From: Reyranella sp.
GTDB taxonomy: Bacteria > Pseudomonadota > Alphaproteobacteria > Reyranellales > Reyranellaceae
Assembly: GCA_019750135.1 (NCBI GenBank)
Contig: JAIEOV010000010.1
Coordinates: forward strand, 62,001 to 126,000
Length of the DNA: 64,000 bases
Direction: 5' to 3'
Shown in pieces: positions 26,142 to 34,905 of the stretch. Positions within the stretch are counted from its first letter, which is position 1. Every line of letters begins with the position of its first letter. Under the pieces are notes generated by a model. It was given only the letters and a program-made list of their open reading frames with translations. It searched no databases and had not been told where the DNA came from. Position numbers and translations under genes: made by a program.

Positions 26142-26558
26142 TCATCTCACATCTCCGCTGCCTGCCGCTCGCGGATCGTCGACATCGGCTCTGACGTGAT
26201 CGGTCGGCTGGGGCGTCGCCGTCATCACGGAAACGCCGCCCGGCGATTCGAACTGATGCCACATGCTTTGCGGCACGATCACGACCATCCCGGCCTTGAG
26301 GCTTAGCGACTGCAAGCCCTCGTCGGTCATCAGACGTAGAGTCGTCTCGCCGTCGAGGATCTGCACGATTTCGTCCCCCTGGGGGTGGCGCTCCCAGGCA
26401 CCGGTGCCACTGAACTTCGAGATGAAAACCGCCCCGTCGCGGTAAGGCGCCAAACGGGCGAATGCGCCATCGTGCTCCTCGGCGGTCGATTTTGGGGTGC
26501 GGCCGCGCAGCATGGTCAACTTTCCGAGCTCGGCGCTGAGGTCAAGAACGGCGATCAT
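26142..26558 (-). CDS. Cupin domain protein
   Basis: A 138-residue single-domain cupin. The first cupin motif appears as WERHPQGDEIVQILDGE and the second as VPQSMWHQFES; these provide the His and Glu that usually hold a metal. Small cupins include dioxygenases, isomerases and sensors, so the function is open. It overlaps the stop of the endonuclease-fold gene upstream by four bases (ATGA), which couples the two. Confidence 0.85.
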   Translation of the reverse strand: MIAVLDLSAELGKLTMLRGRTPKSTAEEHDGAFARLAPYRDGAVFISKFSGTGAWERHPQGDEIVQILDGETTLRLMTDEGLQSLSLKAGMVVIVPQSMWHQFESPGGVSVMTATPQPTDHVRADVDDPRAAGSGDVR

Positions 26559-27316
26559 TCATTCCTCCCACTGAGCTCGAGGTCGGCCCACACGCCGGCA
26601 TGATCGGACGGCCAAAGGGTCGCATCATCGGCGCTGGCGCGGTCGAAGCAAGTGCCGCTGGCCACGACCCTCACCTTCTCCGACACCCAGATGTAGTCGA
26701 TGCAGCGATCCATCCTCGGCCAGTACGGATGCGAGATCTCCCCGCCGGCGCCGGCAAGCGGCGTGAATGCGGTGGGCGCGGTCTGCGTCGGACGAAAACG
26801 CGTGGCCATCAGCGCCGCCGAAGGTTTGTCCAGGGTCGCATTGAAATCGCCGCAGACGATTGCATGCCCGACATCGTCGCGGCTGTCGATCCAGGACAAT
26901 AGCTTCTGGACCTGGAACAGCCGCAGCGAATCATCGCCGACCGACCGATAGAGGTGCGTTACGTAGACGTCGACGAGTGTGCCGCCGATATCCAGGCGCG
27001 CGACCAGGGCGACGATGTCCTGCGTGCGAAAATCGAGGTTGCCGGTCTCCCGCACGGGGAAGGCGCTGAGCAGCGCCTCGCCCTCGACCTCGCTCAGCCC
27101 ATTGATGCGAGTCTGTTGCACGAGATTGAACGTCCGATCACACGCAGCGCCCGCCGTTCGCCCCAGGCCACGGGCCGTCTGCAGGGGAATGCTCACTTCG
27201 TTGAGGCCGACGATGTCCGGCTTCAGGCGAGCGATCTCTGCCTCGATCAGCGGTCGGCGGCGTTCCCACCGCTTGTGATCCTGCTCGAGATTGAGGGTGG
27301 CGACGCGGAACGGCAT
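26555..27316 (-). CDS. Endonuclease/exonuclease/phosphatase (EEP) family hydrolase
   Basis: A 253-residue EEP-fold enzyme. Family motifs are intact: ATLNLEQD at the N-terminus, GLNEVS with the metal-binding Glu, TQDIVAL, YVTHLYR, CGDFNAT with the catalytic Asp and Asn, and SDHAGVWA with the final His. It has no signal peptide. The family includes DNases, inositol phosphatases and phospholipid or glycerophosphodiester hydrolases. Its place eight bases after a UgpC/MalK-like ATPase gene suggests a phosphodiester enzyme linked to the imported solute (inference). Confidence 0.85.
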   Translation of the reverse strand: MPFRVATLNLEQDHKRWERRRPLIEAEIARLKPDIVGLNEVSIPLQTARGLGRTAGAACDRTFNLVQQTRINGLSEVEGEALLSAFPVRETGNLDFRTQDIVALVARLDIGGTLVDVYVTHLYRSVGDDSLRLFQVQKLLSWIDSRDDVGHAIVCGDFNATLDKPSAALMATRFRPTQTAPTAFTPLAGAGGEISHPYWPRMDRCIDYIWVSEKVRVVASGTCFDRASADDATLWPSDHAGVWADLELSGRNE

Positions 27317-27323
27317 GACCTCA

Positions 27324-28421
<1,098 letters not shown>

Positions 28422-28437
28422 TCGACTCTCATAATTT

Positions 28438-28502
28438 TTCCGGACCGCGCGCTTCCAGCGCGCTCATGATCATGAGCGCGCGAGGACGCGCGCGGTCCGG
28501 AA
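28438..28502. repeat. Inverted repeat (hairpin element B) between binding-protein and ATPase genes
   Basis: Outer arms TTCCGGACCGCGCG (28438-28451) and its reverse complement (28489-28502) enclose a 24-base perfect palindrome at 28458-28481 centred on CTCATGATCATGAG. It shares the layout and the CTCATGATC centre with the element at 19073-19151 although the arm sequences differ. It sits just after the binding-protein gene, where a hairpin could protect the upstream mRNA and raise the level of the binding protein. Confidence 0.9.
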
Positions 28503-28510
28503 GACTTTGA

Positions 28511-29806
28511 CTACTGACCCTGCGCCGCCTTGCTGACCGACGCCGCGTTCTCGGCCAGCACCTTGGCGATGTCCTCGCGCTTGCCGGTGATCGCCTTGGT
28601 CACGGCGTCGTTGAACGCCTTATGCACGGCCGGCCACTGCGGGAAGTAGTAGGCGCCGCGCACCTTGTCGGGTGATTGCAGCACCGCCTCCATCAGGAGC
28701 TTCATGAAGGGATCCTGCGCCGCGATCTTCGGCCAGAACTGGGTGTTGGGCGGCGGTGCGCCGGTCGACTTCCAGAGCTTCATCTGGCCTTCCTCGTCGA
28801 CCATCATGGCCGCCAGCATCTCCTTTGCGAGCGCCTTGCGCTCGGCCGAGATCGACTTCGGGATCGCCCAGCCCCAGATGTCGTCCCAGGCGAAGTTCTT
28901 CTGGCGGTTCGGGCCGAGCGGGAAGCGCGCGGCGGCGATCCTGGTCGCGACCTTCGACTTGGCCGGATCGGTGAAGGTGCCCCACCACAGCGAATCGGCC
29001 ACGGTGAAGGCGGCATCGCCCGCCATGAAGATGGCGTTGGCCTCGTTGCGGTCGTAGGCCGGCATGCCACGCGGCGAGATCTTGTGGGTGTTGATGGCGT
29101 CCCACCAGTACTCGACCGTCTGCTTCATGCAGGGCTCGCCCAGGCTCGACTTCCAGCCGTTCTGCGCCAGCACCTTGTTGTCGCGCTCGTAGAACGGCAT
29201 CAGCACGTCGCAATTGTTGCCCCACATCGACCAGAACCAGCTGAACCAGCTGTGGTTCATGGCCATGCCGCCGACATAGCCCCACTTCACCTTGTTGGCG
29301 GCCTGCAGCTTCTTGCTGACATCGACCACTTCCTGGAGCGTCTTGGGCACCTCGTTGGGCTGCACCAGGTCGGTGCGATAGAAGAACACGCTGAAGGTCT
29401 GGCCCATCGGCACGACGGTGTTCTGGCCCTGGGCATTGCCGAACACGACCTTGTCCATGCCCCACTTCTCGGCGAACTGCAGCCCGGGGACGTCATCCGT
29501 CGGCTCGAGCAGGTGCGCCCACAGCTGGCCCCAGTCGTCGTTGTGCCAGATCACGTCGTACTGGTCGGAGTTCGAGGTCAGCGACGCCGTCATCTTCTCG
29601 ACGTAGACGCCGTAGGAGTTCGGCACCTTGACGATCTTGATGCCCTTCTTGGCGCCCCAGGTCTCGAACATGGCGATCGAGGCGTCCTGGATCGGGCTCG
29701 GCTGGTAGCCGATGCGCAGCTCCTTGACCTGCGCCTCGGCTGTCCCCACGGCGAGCGCGCTGGCCGCGGCAAGCGCGGTCAATGTCCGTCTGAATATCCG
29801 TTGCAT
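28511..29806 (-). CDS. ABC transporter extracellular solute-binding protein (family 1, sugar/polyol type)
   Basis: A 431-residue periplasmic binding protein. Signal peptide: RRTLTALAAASALAVGTAEAQ, cut after AEA near residue 25. Mature part has features of family 1 binding proteins: DVIWHNDDWGQLW, the VVPMGQTFSVFFYRTDL segment and the FMAGDAAFTVADS ligand loop, rich in tryptophans typical of a sugar or polyol pocket. It delivers the solute to the two permeases encoded upstream. The substrate is not predictable from sequence reading. Confidence 0.92.
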   Translation of the reverse strand: MQRIFRRTLTALAAASALAVGTAEAQVKELRIGYQPSPIQDASIAMFETWGAKKGIKIVKVPNSYGVYVEKMTASLTSNSDQYDVIWHNDDWGQLWAHLLEPTDDVPGLQFAEKWGMDKVVFGNAQGQNTVVPMGQTFSVFFYRTDLVQPNEVPKTLQEVVDVSKKLQAANKVKWGYVGGMAMNHSWFSWFWSMWGNNCDVLMPFYERDNKVLAQNGWKSSLGEPCMKQTVEYWWDAINTHKISPRGMPAYDRNEANAIFMAGDAAFTVADSLWWGTFTDPAKSKVATRIAAARFPLGPNRQKNFAWDDIWGWAIPKSISAERKALAKEMLAAMMVDEEGQMKLWKSTGAPPPNTQFWPKIAAQDPFMKLLMEAVLQSPDKVRGAYYFPQWPAVHKAFNDAVTKAITGKREDIAKVLAENAASVSKAAQGQ

Positions 29807-29834
29807 GATGTTCCCTCCGGTTTTTGTTCGAACC

Positions 29835-30671
29835 TCACAGCCGCAAGCCGCGGATCACGTACTTCTGGCCGAACAGGGCCAGCAAGAAGGCCGGCAGCAG
29901 CGCCATCACCGCCGTCGCCGCCATCAGGTTCCAGCGCATGCCCATCTCGGTCACGAACTGGGCCATCACGACGGTGATCACCGGCACCTTGTTGCCGGTC
30001 AGGATCAGGGCGAACAGGAACTCGTTCCAGGTGAACAGCCAGCAGAGCACGCCGAGTGCCGCGATCGCCGGAATGGCCGAGGGCAGCGCTACGCGGACGA
30101 AGGCGCCCCAGCGCGTGCAGCCGTCGATCAGGGCGGCGTATTCCATCGACGGATCGATGCCGTCGAAGAAGCCCTTCATCAGCCAGGAGAAGAAGCAGAT
30201 GTGCACGGCGATGTGCGGCAGCAGCAGGCCGATATAGGTGTCGTAGAGGCCCCAGCTCTGGGCCACGAAATAGAGCGGCAGCACCCAGGAAATGTAGGGC
30301 ACGCAACGGAAGACGTAGATCGTGCCGAACCAGGTGCGCGCCGCCGGCCCCTGGAAGCGCGACAGCATGTAGCCGCTCGACACCGTCACCAGCAGCGAGA
30401 AGAAGGTGGCGAGCGTGGCGATCAGCGCCGAATTGGCGAAGGCTTCGACGACACGGTCGTCCTGCAGCACTTCCAGGAAATTGCCGAAGGTGAACTCGGT
30501 GCCGCGATGGACGTAGTAGACGCCTGACTCCGGTCGCAGCGAGGTCAGGATCAGCCACAGCACCGGGAAGGCGAATAGAAAGCAGATCGCGAACAGCACC
30601 AGGCCGAACAGGACGCGCCGCACATTGAGCGGCAGACGGGCGAACAGCAGGGGTTCCTTGACCATCGCCAT
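29835..30671 (-). CDS. ABC transporter permease (MalG/UgpE type)
   Basis: A 278-residue inner-membrane permease with about six hydrophobic segments. The coupling (EAA) loop reads YAALIDGCTRWGAFVRVALP, the contact site for the ATPase. It opens with a short basic stretch then LFAICFLFAFPVLWLIL. It forms the channel with the second permease, whose gene ends four bases upstream. Length is normal for the family. Confidence 0.94.
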   Translation of the reverse strand: MAMVKEPLLFARLPLNVRRVLFGLVLFAICFLFAFPVLWLILTSLRPESGVYYVHRGTEFTFGNFLEVLQDDRVVEAFANSALIATLATFFSLLVTVSSGYMLSRFQGPAARTWFGTIYVFRCVPYISWVLPLYFVAQSWGLYDTYIGLLLPHIAVHICFFSWLMKGFFDGIDPSMEYAALIDGCTRWGAFVRVALPSAIPAIAALGVLCWLFTWNEFLFALILTGNKVPVITVVMAQFVTEMGMRWNLMAATAVMALLPAFLLALFGQKYVIRGLRL

Positions 30672-30675
30672 GGCG

Positions 30676-31569
30676 TCAGGCCCGCGCGATGCGGTCGACG
30701 ACGCGGTAGAGCACCGCGCCGACCACCAGGATGATGAGGCCGCCGATGATCGCCGCCGCCGAGCCGCGGCCGAAATCCAGCGTCAGGAAGGCGAGCACAT
30801 AGGCGTAGAGGCTGAACAGCTCGGTCGAGCGGCCGGGGCCGCCACCGGTCAGGGTCCAGACGATGTCGAAGGTGCGGAAGGCGTCGATGGCGCGGATCAC
30901 CACGCAGACCACGATCACCGAGCGCAGCATCGGCAGGGTGAGATGGGTGAAGACGCGCCAGGTCGAGGTGCCGTCGATGGCCGCCGCCTCGAACGGCTCA
31001 CGCGGCAGGCTCTGCAGGCCGGCCAGCAGCAAGAGCGTGTACCAGGGCGTCCATAGCCAGATGTCGGTCATGACGATGACGCCGAAGGCGGTCCAACGCT
31101 CGACCAGCCAGGGCTGGCCGTCGAGGCCCAGTCCCTCGAGCACGGCGTTCACGATCCCGAACTGGTCGTTGAACATCCAGCGCATCATGATGGCGGCGAT
31201 CACCGGCGCCACCATCAGCGGCACCAGCAGCACGGTCTGCACGATCTTCTGGCCGGCGAAGGGCCGATTCAGCAGCAGCGCCAACGCCAGGCCCAGCACC
31301 AGGGCGCCGGCCACGCTCAGGATCATGAAGATGAAGGTGTTGGGCAGCACGACCCAGAGGAACTCGGGGTCGCTCAGCACGGCTTGATAGTGGTGAAGGC
31401 CGACCCAGGTCTTCTTGGGATTGTACAGCGCCCAATCGCGGAAACTGGCATTGGCGCCGATGGCGATGGGCACGACCTGGAACAGGGTGAGCAGCAGCGC
31501 TGCAGGCGTGATCAGGAGCAGCATGAATCGCGTCTGCTCCCCGAACAGGGGACGCCCTCCACCTGTCAT
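30676..31569 (-). CDS. ABC transporter permease (MalF/UgpA type)
   Basis: A 297-residue permease, first gene of the importer operon (permease, permease, binding protein, ATPase). Six hydrophobic segments; the EAA loop reads FEAAAIDGTSTWRVFTHLTLP. The frame opens at 31596, but ATG 31569 directly follows GGGGAGTTC, a good ribosome site. It is divergent from the lysine 2,3-aminomutase-like gene. Confidence 0.94.
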   Translation of the reverse strand: MTGGGRPLFGEQTRFMLLLITPAALLLTLFQVVPIAIGANASFRDWALYNPKKTWVGLHHYQAVLSDPEFLWVVLPNTFIFMILSVAGALVLGLALALLLNRPFAGQKIVQTVLLVPLMVAPVIAAIMMRWMFNDQFGIVNAVLEGLGLDGQPWLVERWTAFGVIVMTDIWLWTPWYTLLLLAGLQSLPREPFEAAAIDGTSTWRVFTHLTLPMLRSVIVVCVVIRAIDAFRTFDIVWTLTGGGPGRSTELFSLYAYVLAFLTLDFGRGSAAAIIGGLIILVVGAVLYRVVDRIARA

Positions 31570-31664
31570 GAACTCCCCTCCCCGTACGCGCCACACTTTG
31601 GCCGGGATGATGGTGGTTTTCGCAACTGGTTGGAAGCGACGATTGGGAGTATTTGACCGCCGCC

Positions 31665-32690
31665 ATGCCGACGCTGCGCACGCTGAAGGCCCTCCAACGA
31701 GAAGGGCTGCTGCCGGTCGATCCGCGCCTCGCCGAGGCCGCGGACGCGATGGCGATCGCCATCACGCCGGAGATGCTGGCGCTGATCGATCGCGCCGATC
31801 CGGCGGATCCCATCGCACGCCAGTTCGTGCCCAGCGCCGCCGAGACCGAGATCGCGGCCGACGAGCTTTCGGACCCGATCGGCGACGAGGCGCGCTCGCC
31901 GGTGAAGGGCATCGTGCATCGCTATCCCGACCGGGTGCTCCTGAAGCCGCTGCATGTCTGCCCGGTCTATTGCCGCTTCTGCTTCCGCCGCGAAAAGGTC
32001 GGGCCGGGCGGCGAGGCGCTGTCGGCCGACGAGCTCGCCGCGGCGATCGCCTACATCAAGGCGCGGCCCGAGATCTGGGAAGTGATCCTGACCGGCGGCG
32101 ATCCGCTGATGCTGGCGCCGCGGCGGCTGGCCAGGCTGATCGCCGCGCTGGACGCCATCGACCATGTCGACGTGATCCGCATCCATAGCCGCGTGCCCAT
32201 CGTCGATCCGTCGCGCGTGACCGACGACCTCGTCGCCTCGCTGAAGCCGTCCCGCGCCGCGCTGTGGTTCGCCGTGCACTGCAATCATGCGCGTGAGCTC
32301 AGCGCCGCAACGCGCGCGTCCCTGGCGCGGCTGGCCGACGCCGGCATTCCCTTGATGGGCCAGACGGTTCTGCTGGCCGGCGTCAACGACGAGGTCGAGA
32401 CCTTGGAGGCTCTGATGCGCGCCCTGGTGACGTGCCGCGTAAAACCCTACTACCTGCACCATCCCGACCTGGTGCGCGGGACCGGGCACTTCCGGGTCTC
32501 GATCGAGCGCGGCCAGGCCCTGATGAAAGCGCTGCGCGGCCGGCTGAGCGGGCTGGCGCAACCGACTTATGTGCTCGACGTGCCGGGCGGCCACGGCAAG
32601 GTGCCGATCGGGCCGGGCTATCTCGGCGACGACCCCGACGCGCTATTGGTCGAGGACGCTTTCGGCGGACGGCATCGCTATCCGCGGTAG
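31665..32690 (+). CDS. Lysine 2,3-aminomutase-family radical SAM enzyme (EpmB-like)
   Basis: A 341-residue radical SAM and PLP enzyme. The 4Fe-4S/SAM motif CPVYCRFC gives C99, C103 and C106; a Gly-rich stretch TGGDPLM follows, and the C-terminal PGGHGKVPIGP holds the PLP-lysine region. The short length resembles EpmB, which makes beta-lysine for elongation factor P, rather than the longer catabolic KamA. No efp or epmA gene is in the window. TTG 31653 is an alternative start. Confidence 0.87.
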   Translation: MPTLRTLKALQREGLLPVDPRLAEAADAMAIAITPEMLALIDRADPADPIARQFVPSAAETEIAADELSDPIGDEARSPVKGIVHRYPDRVLLKPLHVCPVYCRFCFRREKVGPGGEALSADELAAAIAYIKARPEIWEVILTGGDPLMLAPRRLARLIAALDAIDHVDVIRIHSRVPIVDPSRVTDDLVASLKPSRAALWFAVHCNHARELSAATRASLARLADAGIPLMGQTVLLAGVNDEVETLEALMRALVTCRVKPYYLHHPDLVRGTGHFRVSIERGQALMKALRGRLSGLAQPTYVLDVPGGHGKVPIGPGYLGDDPDALLVEDAFGGRHRYPR

Positions 32691-32694
32691 ATCC

Positions 32695-32910
32695 TCAGTC
32701 GTTCTTGAGAAGACTGCTGAGCATCATCCAGTCGGTATCGCCGGGCCGCTTGACCTCAACGTGTCGCCATCCATTCAAGTTAGTCTTTTGGCCGGACTTC
32801 GTTCGATAGATGTTTGCCGCGAGCCGAGATGGTGAAGAAACTACTTCTCCCCGGTGCTGAAAGCCGCCTTCTACAACTTGGCCGTTCTGCTCTCCGTTAG
32901 CGGACGACAT
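32695..32910 (-). CDS. Small protein with a RAMA/DUF2924-like domain (tentative)
   Basis: A 71-residue protein of unknown function. The segment FQHRGEVVSSPSRLAA and NGWRHVEVKRPGDTDW resembles small DNA-associated RAMA-type domains (hydrophobic strand, SPS-x-AA, NGW), but the match is by eye only. The ATG at 32910 lies directly behind GGAGG; an upstream ATG at 32946 would overlap the PCu(A)C gene end by 23 bases. It follows that gene on the same strand. Base composition is poorer in G+C than its neighbours, which may mean recent arrival. Confidence 0.5.
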   Translation of the reverse strand: MSSANGEQNGQVVEGGFQHRGEVVSSPSRLAANIYRTKSGQKTNLNGWRHVEVKRPGDTDWMMLSSLLKND

Positions 32911-32923
32911 CCTCCAACGAGTG

Positions 32924-33406
32924 CTATCCGCGGTGATGCTCCTCATGGAGGACGGCCTTGCCGATCGGGCCGGGCTCCTCGACAGCGAACGTTATGACGA
33001 CGTCCCCCGCCTTCGCGAAGGTCAGCGTGATCGGCAGGGTCGATCCCTTGGCCAGGGGCGTCGTCACGCCCTGCAGCAGGAGATGGTAGCCACGCGGCTT
33101 CAGCGTCGTGGTGTAACCGGCCGGGATGCCGAGCCCCCCCGCCAGCGGCCGCATGTCGATGTCGGCGTCGACGACCTTGATACCACAGACGTCGATCCGC
33201 TCGGCCCCCGGACTGTGGGCGGCGACCAGCCGGTCGTCGGCCGGCCCCTTGTTCCTGATCAGCAGGAAGGCGCCGGCCGTGCTGGTGCCCGGCAGGGCCC
33301 GCGAAGCGGCCCGCGCCCACGGCTTGTGCATCTCCAGCGGGCCATGCACCGCCGCTGGGGTCGAAGGCGAAGCCCCCTCGGGACGGCGGCGAAACCAGCT
33401 CACCAC
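32924..33406 (-). CDS. Copper chaperone PCu(A)C family protein with altered ligands
   Basis: A 160-residue protein whose fold is clear from HKPWARA, TAGAFLLIRNKGPADDRLV, MRPLAGGLGIPAG and LKPRGYHLLLQG. True PCu(A)C proteins carry copper to the Cu-A site of cytochrome oxidase using His and Met ligands. Here the HEM-like site is replaced by VCGI, the last ligand region reads YHLLLQ in place of HLMLM, and no signal peptide is visible after GTG 33406. Either it binds copper differently, or it has another role. Confidence 0.75.
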   Translation of the reverse strand: MVSWFRRRPEGASPSTPAAVHGPLEMHKPWARAASRALPGTSTAGAFLLIRNKGPADDRLVAAHSPGAERIDVCGIKVVDADIDMRPLAGGLGIPAGYTTTLKPRGYHLLLQGVTTPLAKGSTLPITLTFAKAGDVVITFAVEEPGPIGKAVLHEEHHRG

Positions 33407-33526
33407 GCCCGATGCTCCATTAGAATTTCTTTCACGTACCTGCTCCCCATGTGTTTCTCGAGCCCTTCGTCCTCTCTGGTTAGTCCTGAATTTCTCTTGG
33501 CCTCAGGCTGCCCCGCAACCGCCTCC

Positions 33527-34450
33527 TCAGCGCCGTCCGACGGCGGCAATAGTGGCACGATTGGAGCGCGTCTGCGGTGCGTTCAACTCCTCGACCAGCC
33601 ACTCCTCGAAGGCCTTGGTCTTGGGCCGGCTGACCGACGCGGGCGGGCAGACGAACCACCATGCCTTGCCCGAATCGACGATCTGCGGGAAGGGCTGGAA
33701 CAGCCGACCCGAGGCGAGGTCTTCGCGGAAGAGCTGCGGCGGACCGACGGCAACGCCTGCGCCTTCCATCGCCGCTTCGACGGCGATCATGGTCGAGTCG
33801 AAGGTCAGCACGCGCTTGGGCTTGAAGTCGCCCATGCCGACCGCGCGCAGCCAGATCGCCCATTCAGGATCGTAGGTCATGTCGATGAAGGGCACGCGCT
33901 TCAAGTCGTCGAGCGTCTTCAGCTTGTCGCGATAACGGCGGCCGCAAAGCGGCGTCAGAACGTCGGAAAACAGCTTTGTTGCATGTAATTCGGGCTCCGG
34001 CTGCACCGTGAAGCGGATGGCGCAGTCGAAGTCCTCTCGCGCGAAATCGATGCGGCGCTGCGTCGTCGTCATGCGCACTTCGATCTCGGGATGCTTGGTC
34101 TGAAAGCGATGCAGGCGCGGCGCCAGCCAGCCCAACGCGAAGGTCGTGACCAGGCTGACATTGAGCGTGCCGGAGTTGGCCTTGCGGCCGACGCGCTCCA
34201 GCGCGTTGGTCATGCGATCGAACGCGTCGCGCAGATCGGGCAGCAGCGCCTCGCCTTCACTGGTGATCTCGAGTCCGCGCGGACGGCGCACGAACAGCGC
34301 CACGCCCAACCGTTCCTCGAGCGCCTTGACCTGATGGCTGACGGCGGCCTGGGTGACGTGCAGCTCTTCGGCCGCGTGGGTGAAGGAGGCGTGACGGGCG
34401 GCGGCTTCGAACGCGCGGAGCGCATTCAGAGGCAGTTGAGAGCGGCTCAT
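33527..34450 (-). CDS. LysR family transcriptional regulator (GcvA type)
   Basis: A 307-residue LysR regulator. The N-terminal helix-turn-helix is PLNALRAFEAAARHASFTHAAEELHVTQAAVSHQVKALEERLG-like, spread over residues 7-50, and is close to GcvA, which controls glycine cleavage genes in enterics. Residues 95-295 form the periplasmic-binding-like effector domain. No gcv gene is nearby, so the real target is probably the divergent DUF1127 gene or its own promoter. The effector is unknown. Confidence 0.93.
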   Translation of the reverse strand: MSRSQLPLNALRAFEAAARHASFTHAAEELHVTQAAVSHQVKALEERLGVALFVRRPRGLEITSEGEALLPDLRDAFDRMTNALERVGRKANSGTLNVSLVTTFALGWLAPRLHRFQTKHPEIEVRMTTTQRRIDFAREDFDCAIRFTVQPEPELHATKLFSDVLTPLCGRRYRDKLKTLDDLKRVPFIDMTYDPEWAIWLRAVGMGDFKPKRVLTFDSTMIAVEAAMEGAGVAVGPPQLFREDLASGRLFQPFPQIVDSGKAWWFVCPPASVSRPKTKAFEEWLVEELNAPQTRSNRATIAAVGRR

Positions 34451-34591
34451 TTAAGGCACCGACAGCATAGTTTTTGTAGGCCTCCCCCGAGAGATCGTCC
34501 TTTGTAGAACGCGTTACCTTAGCGCAAATAGGGCAAGGAAACGAGGTGCAACACGGCAATCCGGCCGCGACGCCTCAAACGGAGCTAAGTC

Positions 34592-34831
34592 ATGTCGACC
34601 CTGTCCAGCGTGCGGGAAATCGCCCGCCCGGCAACCCTCTCCTTCTCCTTCGGCCGCGCCTTCGCGCTCCTGGCCGGCGGCGTTGTGGTCGGGATCGAAC
34701 ATGTCATGACCCGAGCCGAGCTTGCCCGCTCGCGACGCCAACTCGCCCAGCTCGATGAGCGCCTGTTGCGCGACATCGGGCTCGACCGGGCGACCGCCCG
34801 GGTCGAGGCCACCAAAGGCTTCTGGGCCTAG
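34592..34831 (+). CDS. DUF1127 domain small protein
   Basis: A 79-residue protein. The last 45 residues form the DUF1127 domain: ELARSRRQLAQLDERLLRDIGLDRATARVEA. Small Arg-rich proteins with this domain occur widely in alphaproteobacteria; some take part in RNA-linked stress and phosphate or carbon metabolism. The N-terminal half is hydrophobic (FALLAGGVVVGI). It is divergent from the GcvA-type gene, which may regulate it. Confidence 0.88.
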   Translation: MSTLSSVREIARPATLSFSFGRAFALLAGGVVVGIEHVMTRAELARSRRQLAQLDERLLRDIGLDRATARVEATKGFWA

Positions 34832-34905
34832 TTGCCACTGGGCAAGGGGTAATTGCCGGCGGGTGGCGGATAGAGCAGGTTGGGCCATGGTGCTTTGATG
34901 GCGCC

